From Clytia hemisphaerica (lineage: Eukaryota > Cnidaria > Hydrozoa > Leptothecata > Clytiidae), in the NCBI GenBank assembly GCA_902728285.1, contig CACVBU010001361.1, positions 496,001 through 560,000 on the forward strand: 64,000 bases of DNA, written 5' to 3'. How positions within the stretch are numbered: the stretch's first letter is position 1; each line of letters opens with the position of its first letter. Below the pieces are notes generated by a model, which worked only from the letters and a program-made list of their open reading frames with translations, ran no database searches and was not told where the DNA came from. Positions 45,998 through 59,700 of the stretch are shown here, piece after piece. The position numbers and the translations under genes are program-made.

Positions 45998-46902
45998 TTG
46001 AAATGAAAGGTGGACTAAACTGGATGATGGTGTCGTTGTATTACAAAAATTACCCCTTCACTTCCTGGTATGAAAAAACATCTGAAAATGACGTTGATTC
46101 TTTAGCACGAAGCAACTGCATACTGTGTAAAATTGTCCGGAAAAAATGACGTTATAATGGGACATCTGAAAACAAAAACTTTTTTAAAAACGTAGGAAAT
46201 TATAAGTGCTGCATAAAAGTCAAGTATAAGAGTTATATGGATGAGTTCGAGTTAAGTCGAGTTAAACTTGAGATTTGTAAAGTAGGAGCAGGGCTTTTCA
46301 CCGTATGGTGTACTACATTTAGGGTTTATGAGGAGAGAACCACCTTGCCAAAAAATTCGAAAAATTTTGAACTATAGAGCTTAAAATCAAGGAGAAATAA
46401 TTGTACTATCGTGGTTTGGACAGAACTACTAACATAATTTCATATTCTTACAAAAAGTCTTTAGATTTTACCACATACAGTACATTTAATTTAAAGAGAT
46501 TAAAATAACTTACCTACTCATTGCATTTTACTACTGCAGTATTGAAAACATTACAAAAAATGACAAAGCCTCTTAAAGTGTACTAACTGAAGTCTGATCT
46601 AAAAGGCCTCTAAAGTGTATCTATGACAAGAAGATTATTTTGGTTGCATTTGTTTTAATATCATCAATTCCTCTGTTTAGAAAATGAATAAAAATGAAAA
46701 AGAATTGATATATAAATTTTGGTATGAGTTGATGTATCATCGAAAGATCTTGTGTTCATGTCCGTGGAAGGAAAATCACGCTGAATAATATTTGACAAGA
46801 GTTGTTCTTGGCTCAACTAGAGATATACGAAGGTACGGAGAAACGTTTTATTTGTTTATTTGTTTAACGTAACACAAAAAATGGTGATTATACTGACTTT
46901 AA

Positions 46903-47112
46903 AGGTTATATTTTTACATAAGTGTTCCCGTTTCATATCAGACGCATATTTCACATCAGGACAGTGTCTGCTTATATAAGAAAAAAAATATTTCTCTTTT
47001 CCTCTTTCTGACCAATCTTGCTCCACATTCGTGTCAATTCATGTCAATATGAAAAAGCTTGTGAATTAAAATTGATGAGTAAGCAAACGATATCACTCTT
47101 ATATAAAAGATA
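46903..47112. mobile_element. TTAA-flanked MITE, copy 1 (inverse)
   Basis: It begins after TTAA (46899) with AGGTTATATTTTTACATAAG. TTTCATATCAGACGCATATT and GACCAATCTTGCTCCACATT match the reverse complement of the copies at 49292 and 54515. The right end is degenerate. It lies between the convergent RANGRF and membrane-protein genes. Confidence 0.65.
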
Positions 47113-47295
47113 ATAACTTGCTCATCGGCTTGTTGGGATGAGCTTCCCACTTGCCTGGTGCCTGTTCGTTTGCACATCTCTTCTCAGAAGATCAAATTTG
47201 AAGAAAATAAATCAAGTTATTATAAGGAAAACAATTCCCCTGGAACCTCAGTATCTTTTATGGGACATACTGTTAGTGCAGTGGACATTGACATG

Positions 47296-48609
47296 CTATA
47301 CAGCTTCAATATTTCTGTTTGATATCACTTTTTTAATCACCACGTCTTTAATCAATAAACTTCTGAAGCCAACCCTTTCAAGAAACCATTTCAATATTTT
47401 GAACGAAAGTTCGATTTGAGGGAAAATGCATTGAAGGCAAACGAATGGTTCTCCAAAAAGAGCCTTCTTTCCATAAAACGACCGTCTGTAGGTTTTGATA
47501 TCTTTTTCACCGACTTGGAAAATTTGTTTGACGTTGACTTGAGCGTGTGGAGAATGTTGCTTTGCTTCTTTTACAAGATTCTGAACGTGTTGTTCATATG
47601 ACTCTTTCGTTTCTTCGTCATCAAATTCGAATTCAATTTTCAATTCACCAAAAATCGCTTCTTCGATTTGTGATTTCACCAAATGTTGTTCAGTCACATC
47701 GATCCAATGTTGAAATTCGAACTCTTTCAGATTGCTCCAAATAACGCGTTGTTTTCTGCAGCACAAAGTTCGAGGTTCCGCAGCCTCGCATTGAACAATC
47801 ACTTTCGGTTCCTTTAGTAAATTTTCATCTAAAAAAGTTGCGACTTCTTCTAAGACGAATGATTGAGCTTGCTTTTCACGATTATATTGGTATAAACTTC
47901 GAACCATGAGCAATACAAACATCAACGGTAATGAAATGACGTAAAATGTTGGTGGTTGGGATGGAAAGAACAGAAAAATGATCAGAAATACAATTCCATT
48001 TGTCGCCAAATCTAAAATTGTAAAAGAACGTCCGAAATAGAAAGTGAAAGAAGGAGAGTATGTAGATTTTGAGAAAGTTTTATTTTAGTTTCTTTCTTGG
48101 GTACACCGTACAGTTGTTGAGACACGCTATGGATAATTCTTACAGTAGCTTATTACAGCGCAGTAGCTACCGGGGGGGCTAGGGGGTGCTTAGCCCCCCG
48201 CCCCCAATAATTTTTAAGAGTGATTTTTTCGTAAAATGGAGTATTTTACCTTAAAATTTTGCCTTTATTCGAATTATTTCAGTTTGTTGAGTGTGTTTTT
48301 AGCCAATTTAGAGCTCTAGATTTCAAAATTTTCCCCTTCGCGGAAATGGTTGGCCCTCACTGAACTTATGCCCCCTAATATCAAAATGCTTTCTACGGCA
48401 CTGTATTACAAAGGTTGAGGTCTTATGTTAAAGATTATACAAATGAATAAAAAAAGATTGAGGTATTTCGAAAACTTACGAACGATGAAAATCACACGAA
48501 AACATTTGTAAAAACATCGGCTTTTACATTTATCTTTCGATATAATTGTCACATAAAAACATATGAAGTGAAGGACTGTAGCAACAAGCGCATAAATAAC
48601 TGAACCCAT
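47296..48609 (-). CDS. Multi-pass membrane protein, possibly TMEM151-like (2 exons)
   Basis: Exon 1 is 48480-48609 (ATG at 48609; GTAAGT donor), exon 2 is 47296-48011, and the product is 281 aa. Seen: a hydrophobic segment at residues about 4-24, a Cys/Lys/Arg-rich turn, one or two membrane spans at about 48-85, then a cytosol-like alpha/beta region. That region includes LKIEFEFDDEETKESYEQHV and ends in a moderately hydrophobic amphipathic stretch near the C-terminus (KILKWFLERVGFRSLLI). Two N-terminal spans, a soluble middle and a C-terminal hydrophobic stretch resemble TMEM151, and the FxFxxxExxxxYxxxxxxLxxE stretch fits loosely, but I cannot confirm the family by eye. It is convergent with RANGRF; a TTAA-flanked MITE and other AT-rich DNA separate their 3' ends. 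Intron 1 (48012-48479) holds a G/C-run repeat at 48147-48240. Confidence 0.7.
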
Positions 48610-48782
48610 TTTATTATCAAACGGCAACTAGAATATGATTTTCTCAAAACCTTTCACTATATTTTATTAACTTCTCCCATCCCAACGTTATACTTCCTAG
48701 ATCAGAAATCTTAATCTTTCATAAAGCCAAAAAATACTTTTTATCAAAACTTTAATCTCAAAAAAAACAATCAGAGTAGACT

Positions 48783-48998
48783 AAAGGCCGGTTTCCACTT
48801 GCGCGCACTTCGATTGCACCGTTTTGCTTCAATCCTTTTTGCTTGGAAAAAAGATTACGTCATAAAAATGTAGTGCGCGTAAGATCGCATTGCTATAGAA
48901 TTGCAATAGAATTGCTTCATTTTTCTCTAAACCAATAGCGTGGTAGCATTGCTAGATAAAGTGCGAGCGCAGCGTGCGCAAGTGGAGGCCGGCCTTAA
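48783..48998. mobile_element. MITE with AAAGGCCGGTTTCCACTTGCG termini
   Basis: AAAGGCCGGTTTCCACTTGC near 48783 is mirrored by GCAAGTGGAGGCCGGCCTTA near 48998. Interior AT-rich. Upstream of the minus-strand membrane-protein gene. Confidence 0.65.
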
Positions 48999-49291
48999 AA
49001 CGCATCTAAGAAATATGCCTGAAAACGAAAGAACCTCGCAAACCGGTTTTTTCTTTGACAAAATTAGTTTACAGCCGAGTCGATAGAGTTTGAGGGTCAA
49101 AACTTAGGCGGTTTTCACCATTGAACGACTAATCAGCCTCATTGGTTAGTCCAAGCAAAACCACAAAGTCGTTTTTATGCAAAAGTTGGTATCGTCCATT
49201 TGTTCCTAACCCTACCCCCTCTGTTAAACTGCCGTGTGGGTCTGTTAAACTCCGCGCATATATTTCCCGTTTTAGCTATCCCTTTATTTAA

Positions 49292-49498
49292 AGGTTTTGT
49301 TTTTAAATAAGAGTGATAACGTTTGCTTACTCATCAATTTTAATTCACAACCTTTTTCACATTGAATTGACACGGATGTGAAGCAAGATTGGTCATTTTT
49401 TTGCTTATACAAGCATAATATAACAATAGTAAGACACTGTCCTGATATGAAATATGTGTCTGATATGAAACTGAAATACTTATGTAAAAACAAAACCT
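49292..49498. mobile_element. TTAA-flanked MITE, copy 2
   Basis: Flanked by TTAA (49288-49291; 49499-49502). Termini are AGGTTTTGTTTTTA and TAAAAACAAAACCT. TTAA duplication with short TIRs is the piggyBac signature. Confidence 0.75.
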
Positions 49499-50751
49499 TT
49501 AACAAACGATAGCATTGTCTATCGTTTTTATGTTCTCTTCTCTCTATTGTTTTTTAACTTTCGTTTTTCATCTCCCATACCGATTGGATGGAAGACGCGT
49601 CAATGCTTAGCGTGGTGTTCGGCTTGCAAGAGAACTGGCAGAGACTTCACTTCACCAAACGGCATTTTAATTTGGTTTATATAAAAAATGAAACTAAACA
49701 CGTTTTCTGTGTAATTTCAGAGTCGTTTTTCTTGTGTCTTGTGTCTCTGAAGTGGAGTTTTATTCTATTTATTCTATTTGTTCTATTTTTAGCATTCGAG
49801 TTAGCTAAACTGAAGTGACAACTTTATCGCCTAAATATAATGATATCCATTAAGGGGCTTTTACCTTTCTCAAGTAAGAAAAAGTGAAACTTTATGATTT
49901 GTGCTGCATTTAGAATGACGAATTTAATGTAGCTCTTTCTTTGTTTTGAAGCGGCATGCTTTTGGAAATCTGGTGATGAGTTTTACTTTCAATCTAGCGT
50001 TTATGTGAGAAACGACGTGCGTCACGCTTTCTGGATGGTTTCGCATCTAACCCCTCGGGACTTTGAAATCAGTCATTGTATCTTATAATTTCACACAGCA
50101 CTCCCATGCCTTTGAAATGAAAAACTCTTTAATAAACTCTTTACCAACCCTCTTGCGATGCCGATCGCACAGTTAAGCGTCTGATAGGTGGTACAGTTGT
50201 TACCGTATTATAAGGGCTGTATACTGAGAATTATTTTCTGTAACTATTCTTTTGCGCAACAATGAGTCTTCTATACACTAAAAAACTAAATTTAAGAGAG
50301 AAAATTGAAGGTATTCTGAATCGCAGAACTTTTTTCGCTAGAGGATGAGCAGAAGCCTAAACTGAAGGGTATCATTATAAATGATAAAACTAATATTATT
50401 CCGTTACAGCTACCTTAAGGAAAGAAATGTTCGCGGAATTTAAATTTAACGGTTCACAGCTCTAAATTCGGAAGTTTCGCGGAATTTAATTTCGTGGTTG
50501 AGAGGATTTTTTGTTTAAAATATGGCCTACTTTGCCCTAAAAAGACCAATTTTATAAGTGATTTTTTTAAATCATTAGAATATTCGTGTTTTGCGGGATT
50601 TAATTTTGTCCCGCGAAAATTTCTTGTTTTAAAGTATTGCACTATATCATAAAACACCTCTATTCCTTTATAAACGACTCCACTGTCAATGACTCGTCGT
50701 GGTCATTGAGGCCAGGCTGTTGAGAATTAGTTAGTAATTTCGTTTTTTTAG

Positions 50752-53700
50752 ATGACCAGCTTAGAGGGGAATGAGAGACGTGCATTACAATCGATATTGA
50801 GCAGACTGGTCACTGTTGAGGATGTCGGTGATGTGGTTGATTGTGTGGATGATGAATCATTCAGTTTGAACCTTCTTCATTGGAAAATGTTGTCTCTGAT
50901 GAAGAAACAAACAGATGAAATACTTTCCAATGAAAAATTATTTCAAGATATGGTGATAATTGATCTTTTGGAACTTCTTTTGTGCAGTGGATATGTACAA
51001 GACCACAGGTACACGATTTTTATAAGAACATTCAAAAATTTTAAAGCCTCTGGATGTTGGTAAATTCTCAAATTTTAACATGTTCTTATTTTTACCATTT
51101 TGGCCATTTTCCTAAAGCCTTAAAATGTTCTTAGCTTGTTCTAAACATTTTGGTCGTCGAAAACTTGTGTTCTTATATGGTTTGTTCTAATACAATAATG
51201 ACCGGTTAGTGAGGGCTGTACTGAGAAATATTGCCCGAGGTCAAGTAACGACCGAGCTTGCGAGGTTGTTGCGTTGACCGAGGGCAATATTTTCAGTACA
51301 GCCCGAAAAAAACCGGTCATTATTGTATTTGTTAACCGTTTCCTTCAGCTTCGATTGATTTTGAGCACTTTATCCAGAAAAAATAGCGAAATAAAGCAGA
51401 AAAAACAAGCGAAAAGAGATAAAAAATTGCTATAATTTCTGACGTCAGAAATAAAAAATGAGAGAAAAGATGTCAACGCATTGTTCATTTTCCTTTGAAA
51501 AAGTGACGTCACAATGAATTTTCCTAACGACGGGCAACTCTGGACAATGTAGGCCCGTTGTCATGCGAAAAGAACCAATTGCATTGCGCAAAAAGTCATG
51601 TAGCCCGCTTCGAAAAAGTAACCGGTTAACAATATAAATAAAACGTGTACTCTCTAATTCGATGGTCATGTGAGTGTTTTTCTGGATACTTTATCAATTA
51701 ATTTGTTTTCTACGTCACTGCGGTAATGAACTTTTTATGGTTGAACACTCTTTGCGAATTGAGATTATAAGTTATTTAAAGTAGAGTACAAAATGTACTT
51801 AGATCGAGGCTAATCAATATCATTTTTAAATTACAATCCTATCTATAAAGTTGATACAAGATCAACTGAATTCACAATCTTGCTAAGGCGGTCTAATAAT
51901 GTCGTTCTTCGTTTCCGGTCGCTGTATCATTACGAATCGAAGGCCTTCACTCGGAATAACCCGCAGTTCTCTGACCCACAAAATCGAGGACAGTAAAAGT
52001 ACTGATTACCTGTCGTCCTCAATTGGTCAAGATCTAGTCAAATTAGAAGCTTACCTTCTCCTTCGCAGAAAACACACATACATTAACTCGGTATATGATC
52101 GAAAGAGATGGTATAAAGCAAAGTTGACATATCCCCAAAATCGCCGTCCATTTTGCTCAACGACGGTAAAAACACCAAAATAATGTTGTCTGTTTAGGCG
52201 TTTAGGTGATCAAAGGCGATATAGAGCCGTACATCCATCGCCTTTGTTTTGCGACGACTCCACTTACCGTCGTCCTTCATATCCATCCGATACATAAACT
52301 CCTTATTCATTTCAGATGGATATCAGCCATTAACATTTTGACATCGCTCTTTACATTGGACTCGTATAGCATCCAAACCAATCCGTACTGTAAACGACTC
52401 TCGGTTGCCGTAGCTTTATCATTTTCCACAGATGTCAAATCCCTGGCTAGCTATGGCGAAGAAAAACTTGATCCAATCAGACGTTATTTTGATATCAAGG
52501 AGATGATGGAAAGAGACGATTTTTTTCCGATTCATAAAACTCTAAATACTTGGTTGTTAAGGTAACCTGCTTATTCAATATCACAATCAAGATTTAATAA
52601 ACGACCCCCCCCCCTTCGTCGACCTAATTGCCAGAAGGTTGGAAACTGCACTTCAAAATAAGGTTATTATAGACTATTCAGAAATTAATAAACTAGGATC
52701 CCAATGAGGAACTGAAAAGAAATCGAGAAAATCAACAAACGGCGGGGGGTATGGGCGTTTATTAGGCATCATTACACTGAAAAGGATTTATTTCGATTTG
52801 TTCAAGGCCCAATAAGTTTGATTTCTTCGCATTATTGGAAGGGTTTGATAAAAACCAAGATGGTGTCCGTGTGTGTAATGACTTCAAACATTTCCTGTTA
52901 GTTCATAAAGCTTTTGGTCAAGGGTTTAGCAATTCTTGTTCAGGAGTTATGAAAAAGTTAACTGGAAATGAACTTTTAAGTCCTGGTGAATTGGAACACT
53001 ATTTAATTCGTTCGAAATTTATTCGATGCCGCTATTGAATCGGCTTGTTATTAAAAAACGTCCTTTTCTTTCTTCAAAACATAGGTATGTGGTGAGCATT
53101 CTGAGCATTCTGAGCTTGAAGACTTTCGTGAAGAAGTTAACAAGAAATTAAATTTTAAATGTTGTTGAATTGGAACTCTTAAATTTAAGCCGCTATTGAA
53201 TCGGCTTTTTGTTATGCTGTTAAAGAACGTCCTTTTCTTTCTTCAAAACATAGGTACGTGGTGAGCAGTTGGTCTGAGCCATCCGACATCCAATGGGCTC
53301 GCCAAAACATCCGTCCTGAATTCAGGACACCGCACAATGTTGGAGAATCAACCCACGAAATGTTAAAATACAGCGAACATAACAGTCAAGGTGTCAGCAT
53401 ACATGACGGACCAGCTTTTTATGATAATAAACCATGTACTTTAGAAGTATTACACGAATACGGGGCAGTATGTGGGGGTGTATCAAAGTTCGGTGTAGCA
53501 ATGGCACAAGCGTTCGGCATACCAGCATGTCCGATCGGTCAACCGGGTCATTGTGCTTTTCTTTGGCTGAAAGACGGCGAATGGACAATGAGCAACGGGT
53601 GTTCAGGTTAGTTATTCATTTGAATAATCTCTATTAGTAGGGGGCCAAGCCTAGGGTCCCGTGACATCTTTCTTACGGCCTAACCATTTTTAGTCTATTC

Positions 53701-56700
53701 CAAAGAACAGTATATTACAAGATATTTTTGAGAGGGAGGACGCGGATTAGGCCCGGGAAAACTTTTTATGACCAAAATAGTGACGCCATAGGCAAAACTG
53801 CAAAGGAAAATAAGGGATAGGAAAATCAGGGAAAATAGCTTTTCAAAAGTTAAAATGATTGCTACCATCTGAAAGAGCATGAAATTCTGAGCAAAAAAAT
53901 GTATTGCAACAACTCTCTGACTAAAACATACAAAGAAATACAACCGCTTGAAGTTCAAAAACAAACCGACGTCAGTACGATTAAGACAGGATTTGACGTC
54001 AAATCACAGTAGAGCTGACAGTTAGTTGATCTGCAACCCTGACCTCCACCTTATTTATAATAACGGAACCCCCGTCTAAACGTCGTCAGGTCAGAATAAG
54101 AAAAATTATGCATCGTTTTTCACCTCATTTACAGGAATCATCGACAGTCATACACATGAGGGCATTCAATGGACGTGGGAAAAACGTTGTGATTACCAGC
54201 TATTATGTCATGAAGCTATGAAGTCAACGAACAAATATGTCGAATCTGAAAAATTACGTTGGATTGCCAAGCTCATTCAGGATCGGAAGCTACAATTGGA
54301 GACTTTGAATTTAGCGACAGTGTCTTGTCCATACAATTATTTAGCTTGGAGAGATTTGATTCGTTTGTTGGGCTATGTGAAAAGAGAGAAGGTTGAGTAC
54401 GAAGGTGAAGTGGCTGGTGTGGACCAATGGGTCTTATGGAACCTGGAGGAAATGAGCTTGGAAGATCAGGTAAAATAATTGACAAAATTGGAACGAATGC
54501 TCCTCGAAATTTAAAGGTTTTGTTTTTAAATAAGACTGATATCGTTTGCTTACTCATCATCATTTCAATTCACAAACTTTTTCACATTGGATTGATACAG
54601 ATGTGGAGCAAGATTGGTCAGAAAGAAACATTTTTTGGCTTATAGAAGCATATAATATAACAATAGCAAGACACTGTCCTGATATGATATATTATGTGTC
54701 TGATATGAAACGGGAACACTTATGTAAAAACAAAACCTTTAATACGTTGACTTTGGGAGGGGTAATACGCTAGTTGGGGAGGGGTAATTGGTAATCAAAT
54801 TTTACAACGGGGGAAGAGCTTTCCGTAACGTAAGATTTTTAGGGATTAGTATTGTCGTATGGAGTCGCTTTCGAGATTCCAAGAACTTTCTCTTTCCCTC
54901 AAAAGAATTCCTTATCATAACAACAGAGGTTATTCAAGTGTTGCTAAGTTACGTAACTTAACCGCCATTATGGAAGCAACAAATGTTTGATTTGCGTAAG
55001 GAGTCGTCTGTACCAGTTCAAACGTTTACCGAGTTTATGTATTTGCACTTTTGAGGACGGTAGAGTGACTGAAGCGATTTGGAAAAACCCGCAATTCCGC
55101 CCCGCAAAATCGAGGACGGTAAAAGTGCTGATTTACCGTCGTCCTCAGCTGGTCAGGATCTACTCAAATTAGAACCTTACCGTCTCCGTCGCTGAAAAAC
55201 ACACATACATAAACTCGCTTTTGTTTCCATAATGACGGATTTTTCTAGAGTTACGTAACTTTGGCAATACCTGAAAACCTCTTTACCTTTTTTAGTCACA
55301 GGAATCGGGCGACAAGATTCTTTCACAAGGCCACTATAATGTATCTTTGACATCGAACGTAATGGAGAACATTGAAAACCTGGTGGATGGTACCGACTCT
55401 GAATGGTATTGCAGAGATTCGAAAGGTAACAATTCTTTTTTATGACACCAATAATGCAATGGCTTCTCTCTTTTTTAACCCAATTTAGTGTGTCCCAAAA
55501 AGAGTGGACACATCTTTATAAACAAAGTAAAGTGAAATCCTCAAAACTCATTATCTAAACTGCGCTTAAAGTGAAATAAATAGAATTACAAAGTGCTCAA
55601 GAAAATTCGGTGCTACAAGGTGTTTCATGCTGGCGCAATCTTCAGGCATTGTAGATTTTATATCAATAAAGTTAAACTGGGCTTAGAATTATTGGAATAA
55701 CGCTCTGTTCAATTAATGGATATTTAATACCCAAGATGATAGAATAAGTTTTGGAGATTGAAATTTTAAATATACAAGTCATAAAATTTTGCATAAATCA
55801 TGAGGGTTGGACTTTATATAAAACTTTTGTCCGCTTTTTTCGAGATGCACTGTATGTCAGTTGTCGTAAAAATGATGTAATGTCATAAGACTTTTGAAGA
55901 GTGTATTATCATTATGAACGTTCATTTCTACTAAACGCAGAATCTCGCATTTTACGCAGTCCCCGTCGTCACAAGAGAAAGAGTTTGGGTTTAAATTTCA
56001 CGAAAAGCGAACTTTAGCTCATCAGACAAAATCAGATTCCGACTGGATAGAATTCCGAGAAGCTCGAAATACTCTAAAAAGACAGGTAAAACACACCAAA
56101 AAAAACTTTCTACCGTAAACTTCTCTCATCCAAAAAAACGAAAGAAGTCTGGAAGCTTATTCACCGAATCCTCCACCCAAAGAAAAGTGTTATCAATATT
56201 CAACCCTCCGAATTAAACGATCACTACATTTCAACAGCTCCTAGAATCCTTGGATCACAGCCAACTTCAATCGAAGAAATCCAGCTCCTTCTTCAAGATC
56301 TTGCTACAAATGAATTCGAATTCCAACCCGTCACATATGAACAAGTAGTCAAAGAAATCAAGAACCTTCGAACTGACTGCTCTTCTGGATACGACAATCT
56401 TCCAGTTTCACTCATCAAACCTATTGCTGATCATCTCGTATCTCCACTCACGCATATAATCAATACAGGTATCGCCGAAAACACCTTTCATCAACAGTGG
56501 AAAATCGGCAAAGTAACACCTATTCCGAAAACAGAACAATCCACCACTCACCACCAATTCAGACCTGTTACCGTGCTACCCATACTCTCCAAACTTTTTG
56601 AACGTTTAATGGCAAAACAAATCGTAGACTACATTGACCAACATCAGATATATAAGCAAACCCAATCTGGCTTTCGCAAACGTCACTCGACCGAAACGTT

Positions 56701-59700
56701 GCTTATGAAAATTCGAGATGATATCGTTGGTGCAATGAACAAAGGGGAAATCACACTTGCTGCATTTCTTGATTATTCGAAAGCCTTCGACACGGTTGAT
56801 TATAAGACACTCATAACCAAACTACGGAAAATCGGCTTCTCCGACAAGGCCGCGTTGCTCATGTTATCATACCTCAGCGATCGCAAGCAATTTGTTCAGG
56901 TCGACGACAAGCAGTTTGAACAAGGCAATGTTCAGTTTGGTGTACCACAAGGCTCCATCTTCGGACCGATCTTGTTTAATCTATACACCGTGGACTTACA
57001 AGACAACGTCGAGGGTGGTAGTACCAACCAATATGCTGACGATACTACAAATTACGAACATTGTAGACCTAAAGAAGTACCAGCCGCAATCATCAGAATG
57101 ACACAACGCCTAGATCAACTCAAAGATTGGTCGACCGAAAACAATCTTGCGTTCAACAACAAAAAGACAAAGATTAACATAATCAGCCTCATAGAAGGCT
57201 GGGTTGAAAGGTTCTTAAAAAAAACGAGTTAAAAAATCTTATTTTCTCATTCTCAGCCTCAGCATGTTTCTTAGATGTTTCTTAGTTTTTAGGCATTCTG
57301 AGCCTCATGTTTCTTACAAGTGTGTTTCTTAAAAAAAAAAAAACGTGTATGTAATGTATCTGAAAAACTGTTTATTGGTAAGGCAAGTCGCCTTTTGAAT
57401 GATCTCCCAAAGGCTATTCGGGAAGAGGTTGATTCTATTAAATTTCGCAATTCTTTAAAAAAATATTTATTAGATGTTAGTCTTGCAATATATATTATGC
57501 AACATTAGTTTATGACACTCGACAAATTCGACGTTTTAACAATCACCACTACTACTACTAGTAAGACTTCTATACCAATAACAATTCAATATCTCCACAA
57601 TTCTCCAATCCAAGCTGCAATTTACTTCTAGTTTTGTCTATTTTCTTTCAGTCTCTAGTCTCCCAAGTTGTCGATAAGATAATAAATATTTTATTTTCTA
57701 TATTTCAAATTTAAATTATTATATTTCTAGTACTTCATGTTTAGCCATTTTTCAAGCAATCGAGTTTTTTTTACCTTCAATAGCCGATCACGATCTCACT
57801 TCTTTTTTTTCACAAGCTTATTTTCAAGCATCAATCCCACATTCAATAACACTACTTTTGCTCTTCTTTTGTTCCGACAAATAATTATTGTTTAAGATAA
57901 ATTTTTATTTTATTGATTTTAATGTATTTCATATTTCTCAATCCAATTCTGATGAATACTGGCTGATACTATACTTAGTCTCCACCATTCAGAATTTCTC
58001 CGAGTTCTAAGCCTTGCCTGCAGAGTTATATCTTTCAGAAGTGAATAGGCCTCACTGAAGAGATATATAGCTCTGTATTTCAACTTGCCCAGATAGGGCA
58101 GTTGTTCAATTTTATCCAAGCTTCAATTTATGATTTGGATCTCAATTGAGCGAATCACCTTTTGGTCGTACGTATATTTTTGCAAATTGAAAATGATATA
58201 TAATTTTTTTTTTTACATAATAATTTATTTATTTATTTAGTTTACTTATTATAAATAGGACGAATAGCCATTGAGATTTATGGAAGTGCCTGAAATACAA
58301 TTACTAATAATAATAATAATAATAATAATAATTCCCTGAAATTTCTCGCAAACTTTTCATTACACTTAGACCATAATCACACATTACGGCTTCACATCGT
58401 TCTGAAACGAAACGACTTTGGACAACGTGTGAATACCAAAAGTTCATAACCTCAAAACAATGAAGATGCTATTACATTGTAAAACGGATCGAAATGCTTC
58501 TTTCCATTATCTTCTTCAGAACTATTCCGTTTTCTTACTCCGATACGGATATGAACACTTCCTTTTCGTAACGAAAACTATACCGGAATGATGCGTAACC
58601 GTAACGTCTGAACATGGTCGCTGTCTTTGCTGGTACTATATCAAATAGTCTTCTTCTTTTCTTAGGTTGGGTAGAAATTGATTTGGGAAGACTTTGCAAT
58701 ATCAGTGCGATTGAAATCCAATGGTGGGGGATAAGTGTCAGCAGGAAATACAAAATCTACGCTTCCCCTGATAAGAGCAACTCCGAATCTACACTAGTTG
58801 CCACGCACCATTCAGCAATCGAATCACCTCCCCCAGATGAATATAATGAGTGGAGTAAGCTTCCAGGTTGGGATAGAGAGATGAGGAAAATCAAATTCGT
58901 TTTTAAGAAAGGTCACAAAGATCCTTGGGGTATGAATGTTTTGATCGGAATACGTCAGATTCAAATTCTTGGTCAAGAAAAGGAAGACCCGACAAGTTTG
59001 ACCACCAATCTGTTGGAAAGATATTTATTGAAACGCGTTCAGAAAACATTCAGTAAAGAATTCTCACAAATTGCTAAAGATTTCTTTATAGATATAAAAA
59101 AGAGTGGATCAAGTCTAATCTCTATAAATGCTTCAATAACTACCAGTTCTGGTCAAGATTTAGCCTACAATCTTCTGGATGGCACAGACTCTGAGTGGTG
59201 GACGAAAAAGAAGGAAGCAACCATTGAATTGGATTTAGGACGTTCGTATCATGTTGCGTTATTCGAGATTAAGTGGTGGGGAATCTCATTTGCAGCCTCG
59301 TTTACAGTTTCAGTTGCTATGGGTGATGAAGACAATTATGTAGAAGTAATGACACGTGGAAATTGCTATGAACACCCTGGTGAGAATATTTTTGGTGCTT
59401 CTAATGTTTGTTGTTAGAATTTTAAAGCTCAAAGGAAAATTCATCAAATTTTAACCTCCAATCTTTCATAGGGTAGATTCTTAAGTAGGTTTGACCCAAA
59501 AGAACGAAGCTCTGTGACCTATTTTTAGGCAAAATGCCCTTACAATGGCCAATTTTCGAAATTTCATTTGGTAAATTGAACAAAAAATGGAAAATACTAT
59601 ATATTTTAAACTGGAACAAGTGATTATTTCAATATTAGCTAAAATAACACTTTTTAGTATCCCACTACCTTATAGGTTTTAGAGCACCAATCTAAAAATG

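Noticed and set aside
49588-49818. 76-residue plus frame upstream of the transglutaminase-like gene
   Set aside because: AT-rich hydrophobic frame without homology, splice context or codon signal; likely chance.
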